A DNA stretch of 20,230 nucleotides. It comes from Priapulus caudatus (taxonomy: Eukaryota > Priapulida > Priapulimorpha > Priapulimorphida > Priapulidae). A program made the position numbers and the translations under genes. The stretch spans positions 278,097-298,326 of the forward strand of contig NW_014577309.1 of NCBI RefSeq assembly GCF_000485595.1, read 5' to 3'. Shown piece by piece: positions 16,771 through 20,230 of this stretch. Within the stretch, counting starts at the first letter, position 1. Every line of letters begins with the position of its first letter. The notes beneath the pieces were generated by a model that saw only the letters and a program-made list of their open reading frames with translations, did not search any database and was not told where the DNA came from.

Positions 16771-17240
16771 CGCGAAGTCCGGACCAGCACACAATTTTGC
16801 AGAAATCCAGTTACCCCCCCGCGCCCAGAGGACATTGTCACCGCCTTCAATTGCCTCACATTGCGTGTTTCAGGTGAAATCTACATTAGACTTTAACAGA
16901 AGACTCTGCGGTGCTTTCTTGGCGAAAGATTCCTGTTACTTGCTAAGTTTTACGCTGTCCACTGATCGAGCCGCACTTCGCGACTATTATGCAGCTAGAT
17001 TTCGATGCAGGCCGTCCTGTTTTCTTTTCGTTCGCGTAATCCGTGCGGACACAAAGAAATGCCAAACCAGTTCTTCGCCTATTCCGATTACGATGCGACG
17101 CTTGAAAGGCCATCACCCCAACCCCTCACCCCCCTCTCCGTCTCGATCAACTTGTCGGGCGCCTCTCCATTCACCGCCCCGCATGCGCTCAACCCGAACA
17201 TCACAACGGAAGAGAGGCAACGCCTGCAACCTATTCATGC

Positions 17241-17366
17241 ATGTACGTAGACTGCCCGCGGGGCGACCGCCGCCTGGACGCAGCGGGACACTCAACGGGG
17301 CTATCAGGCACACTCACCGCCCTACTGGGGGAAGTTCTAAATAGGGAGGGGCAGGAGGCGAGGTAG
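17241..17366 (+). other. Short exon-like open frame, unrecognised
   Basis: ATG at 17241 opens 41 codons (MYVDCPRGDRRLDAAGHSTG and LTALLGEVLNREGQEAR), ending at a TAG that overlaps a plausible donor, GCGAG|GTAGGC. The preceding stretch 17005-17250 is open in another plus frame (LNPNITTEERQRLQPI). The composition is protein-like and GC-rich. It could be a piece of a multi-exon gene or a decayed mobile gene; no family is recognised. Confidence 0.2.
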
Positions 17367-17656
17367 GCGGTGCGCGATGCATCGGGGTGACACATGCCGT
17401 GATCTACATGCGTCGCATACAGCATGGTATAGGGAAGACATCACACGGCCGGTTCTCGTTTAGCGATTTCACGACATATTCCTTATTGACGAGGTCGGTC
17501 GCTTCGGCCGTGATATTATGCTAGTGAAAGCCATATTTCAATCTGAAATGATGGTTGTCTTTGATGGGATAAGGATTTCTAATTTCCGCGAAGCATAACG
17601 CGCCGGCCATATACTCCAGGTCATGCGCGATGTACTAAACTAGTGCGGCTAAGTAA

Positions 17657-17923
17657 ACGGCCTGCTCTGTAACCGCGATTCACCACGAGGACAAGTTCCA
17701 CGCTGACATCCTCGGCGACACGGATTTTGACGCACGTTTCGCGGAGGACGAAATTGCCGTATTTTATGCCGAGGTCGGGTTCGGACGCTTATCCGAAGGT
17801 CACGAGCAGCTGATTCAGATATTAAGGCGGTTCTCTCGGCTGCCGTCTTCACGCGAAGGGCTGCCCTATTGCTCGCTTGACAAGGCAGATCTGCTATCTC
17901 TCCTACACGGAGTTGTTAAGTAG
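17657..17923 (+). CDS. Possible terminal coding segment, 88 open codons without ATG
   Basis: Between TAA at 17654 and TAG at 17921-17923 one plus frame is open for 88 codons. It contains HHEDKFHADILGDTDFDARF, EDEIAVFYAEVGFGRLSEGH and LIQILRRFSRL, ending DLLSLLHGVVK. Charge and hydrophobic spacing look like a folded helical protein, with codon use as GC-rich as FBXL15 exon 2. There is no ATG, so it would be a last exon or a broken gene. The acceptor is unclear (CCACGAG at 17689-17690 is a weak candidate). About 60 bp upstream, 17464-17598 follows a decent acceptor (TTCTCGTTTAG) and is open for 44 codons to TAA in another phase. I do not recognise the protein; the overlapping minus frame is arginine-rich and looks like a shadow. 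Confidence 0.33.
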   Translation, partial: TACSVTAIHHEDKFHADILGDTDFDARFAEDEIAVFYAEVGFGRLSEGHEQLIQILRRFSRLPSSREGLPYCSLDKADLLSLLHGVVK

Positions 17924-19080
17924 CGAGTGTGAGAGACGTGGTTGTATTCGGCATCCGCAGTAGAAAGCTTAATAGATAGACGCGCTGTGAGAATTTGAAT
18001 TATGCCCACGGACATCCGGCATGGTGACGTCAAGGGGGCATTAATGCGTTTAGTTTGTCTGTGTGTGGTTGCTAACGTCTGCTCTTGCCTCTGTAATGTC
18101 ATTTGGCGTTACTCGTTTGCTTCTGTTGTTTCCGCAATGGGAAATTGTGGGCCACCGTGCCGGTGTGAGTAGCCAGCAGCTACGCTGATGGCGGTGTGCG
18201 GCGACTGTGGTGAGGTGTTGCCTCTTTTTATATTTTAAGTAAGATGTTGTAGTCAGCTTGACACGAGATTGATGTATTGGGCGCGTCATCATAACGCGGA
18301 GATGCAATGTACGTTGTGGTATCCTATGTCTAGATTTTAACGTGTTATATTTATACGGATCGTGTATATATACCGTACTTCGCTATCTGGATTGTGATGA
18401 AACGACTAGTATAAATTTGTTATTCATTTATCCCAAAATGACTCTCACGTGTTATGCGGTTTAGTGTTGGTTTGGTAGACGTGCTGCAATATAGTCCATC
18501 AGCCTGTTTCGTTATAACGAGGTTCTAGATTTGCCTTCCTCATCGCACGCATTTCGATATTTAAATGACAAGTAATCCGGTCAATTTTGAGTCACGGCTT
18601 AAAGCCATTATCTCTAGGCTTGTAAGCTTATTAGACCAGCGTTCGCCATCAGGTATCCCCTAGTGTATTTATGCCTTAGTAATATTTTCGTCGGGAGATT
18701 ATACAGCAGATCTGCTGCGTCTACCGCCTGGCGGCATCATTATCCCCTTTTTTATCGCAACGTAATTTGGGATATCCTGTAAACCCAGTGGCGCGTCTCA
18801 CGGTACTCTTAGCGTTTCGTTATTAGCCGAAAAAGTATATCCACGCAATTATTAAAATGAGTCGATATTAGTAGTAGTAGGGTGTGCTGTCGGGGGTGAT
18901 TTTCTGTTGTCCGCGTCCGGCTATAGCGAAGATGAATGCCAGCGAGAAATGAAATCCTGGCAGTGAGCATTACTGCTTATCCGGCGACCCGGATAACGTT
19001 CCCCGAATAAGGTTGCGTGATCACGTGCCGGTTTCCTGACGCTGTCGAGCCCCGCAGAGCCACGAACAAATCAGATGCGA
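17924..19080. other. Stretch with no supported gene
   Basis: Short open frames only. A small TAGTAGTAGTAG run is at 18870. No inverted-repeat element or RNA gene was recognised. Confidence 0.5.
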
Positions 19081-19129
19081 AGAGGTAGGTGTGAACGAGG
19101 TGGATGTGAGTGAGACTGTGGGGGCCGGT

Positions 19130-19690
19130 GCGGCGATGGGGCGAGAGGCATGGTGAGATGTGCGGTGAGGTGCGGCGTGGGTGAGTGAGAGGAAGAGATG
19201 TGGGGGAGGGTGCGGCGGTGTTGTGGGAGAATTTGGGAGAGCGGGAGAAGGACATGCGGTGAGAATGTGGGGGGGCGCGGCGTGTGGGGAAAATTGGGAG
19301 AGGGGAGAGGCATGGGTGAGATGTGGGAGAGGAGAGAGACATGGGTGAGATGTGGGGGAGGGTGCGGCGTGTGGGGAGAATTGGGAGAGGAGAGAGACAT
19401 GGGTGAGATGTGAGGGAGGGCGCGGCGTGTGGGGAGAATTGGGAGAGGAGAGAGGCATGGGTGAGATGTGGGGGAGGAGAGAGACATGGGTGAGATGTGG
19501 GGGAGGAGAGAGACATGGGTGAGATGTGGGAGAGAGAGACATGGGTGAGATGTGAGCAGGGTGCGGCGTGTGGGGAGACGTGGAAGAGGAGAGAGGCATG
19601 GGTGATACGTGGGGGGGTGGTCGGGCGTTGGTAAGCTGATAGGGTGGGTGCGTGGATGAGAAGAGGAGAGGCATGGGTTGGATGTTGGGA
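19130..19690. repeat. G-rich minisatellite with 29-bp unit and 58-bp higher-order unit
   Basis: The CATGGG of successive units falls at 19311, 19340, 19398, 19456, 19485 and 19514. That gives spacings of 29, 58, 58, 29 and 29, then a 26-bp step to 19540. The 29-bp unit is close to GAGACATGGGTGAGATGTGG plus GGGAGGAGA; the 58-bp unit adds GGTGCGGCGTGTGGGGAGAA and TTGGGAGAG. The 29-bp period is not a multiple of three and the array keeps all minus frames open by cycling, so the proline/serine-rich 138-279-codon minus frames are repeat artefacts. Clustered G runs could form quadruplexes. Confidence 0.9.
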
Positions 19691-19785
19691 GAGAAATCTA
19701 CGCGATGATGCGATAGAGCGAACAAGTGTAATAATGCAATCATGGTAAACTGCGGAACCTTTTCTGTGGCTGCTCGTTCAGACAG

Positions 19786-19860
19786 CATTTCTATTTCTTC
19801 GTGTCCTATTTTCATCATTTCTATTTCTTCGTGCCCTATTTTCATCATTTCTATCTCCAT
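19786..19860. repeat. 30-bp tandem repeat, 2.5 copies
   Basis: CATTTCTATTTCTTCGTGTC plus CTATTTTCAT starts at 19786, again at 19816 (one T-to-C change), and partially at 19846. On the minus strand it would encode a 10-residue repeat (EIEMMKIGHE), but it adjoins the minisatellite and I see no gene. Confidence 0.85.
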
Positions 19861-19879
19861 ATCTATTACAATAATTCCC

Positions 19880-19972
19880 CTCGCTCTCTCTCACGCTTAT
19901 TTCTTTCTTCTTTTCGTCTTTCCGCTCGTTCTCCCTCCCCTTCTCTTCTGCGTTTCTCTTCGCCGCATCTCG

Positions 19973-20037
<65 letters not shown>

Positions 20038-20068
20038 TCTATTTGTCTCTCTCTATCGGCCTTTCTTT

Positions 20069-20129
<61 letters not shown>

Positions 20130-20166
20130 GCCCTCTCTATTTGTCTCTCTCTATCGGCCTTTCTTT

Positions 20167-20207
<41 letters not shown>

Positions 20208-20230
20208 GTTCTCTATTTCCCTTTCTGTCT
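19880..20230. repeat. Long CT microsatellite with a 98-bp internal duplication
   Basis: Nearly pure TC runs are interrupted by ATTTGTCTCTCTCTATCGGC followed by CTTTCTTTCTTTTT, which occurs at 20041 and again 98 bp later at 20139. The array continues past the window edge. Confidence 0.95.

Noticed and set aside
16039-16794. 251-codon minus-strand open frame rich in valine and isoleucine, and large plus-strand frames of aspartate or threonine over the same bases
   Set aside because: All are translations of a GAC/GAT triplet array whose period keeps every frame open; no start, splice or family support.
19021-19860. 279-codon minus-strand proline/serine/histidine-rich frame
   Set aside because: It is the minisatellite read in cycling frames; a 29-bp unit cannot preserve a coding frame.
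1-20230. tRNA, rRNA, snRNA genes, tRNA-derived SINEs, CRISPR arrays
   Set aside because: No B-box (GGTTCGANTCC), conserved rRNA or snRNA core, or spaced direct-repeat array was found on reading both strands; a covariance-model scan would be needed to exclude divergent ones.

Overview
The window looks like a metazoan (animal) nuclear genome, most likely an invertebrate. Coding sequence is split by GT-AG introns. The one clear gene is an animal F-box/leucine-rich-repeat protein. Most of the rest is AT-rich non-coding DNA with microsatellites, minisatellites, a decayed LINE and several short inverted-repeat transposons. There are no bacterial-style operons. The sequence alone does not fix a phylum.

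Layout. 1-2388: the last exons of an unrecognised plus-strand gene (1-64, 1643-1770, 2325-2388), with a TTAA-flanked terminal-inverted-repeat element (559-1261) in an intron. 2565-5012: a repeat-dominated stretch with an old fold-back element (2565-3352), a Harbinger-like MITE holding a 52-bp tandem array (4255-4500) and a second fold-back (4591-5012). 5013-6700: mostly featureless, with one open stretch of unclear meaning. 7087-10736: a broken non-LTR retrotransposon (CR1/L2/Jockey-like) split by a 1.6-kb TTAA element (8349-9980). The split is clean: the LINE reading continues across a single TTAA. 10777-11770: CTA/TAG microsatellite, a third TTAA element (10977-11603) and a CA/TG/TA microsatellite.

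12424-14743: a complete five-exon FBXL15 (Jetlag) homologue of 317 codons. The four introns are phase 0, 2, 2 and 2, and every junction fits the family. This would be an SCF ubiquitin-ligase substrate receptor. About 105 bp past its stop codon is a perfect 59-bp inverted repeat with a 9-bp target duplication (14848-14976), probably inside the 3' UTR.

15000-20230: low-complexity GA, TC and GAC arrays, a GC-rich stretch with exon-like open frames of unknown identity (16800-17923), a quiet stretch, then a G-rich 29/58-bp minisatellite, a 30-bp tandem repeat and a long CT microsatellite.

I see no multi-gene system. The possibly undescribed material is the set of non-autonomous DNA transposons: three TTAA-target elements, the E-box-bearing Harbinger-like MITE and the perfect hairpin next to FBXL15. 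Several are defined to the base pair.
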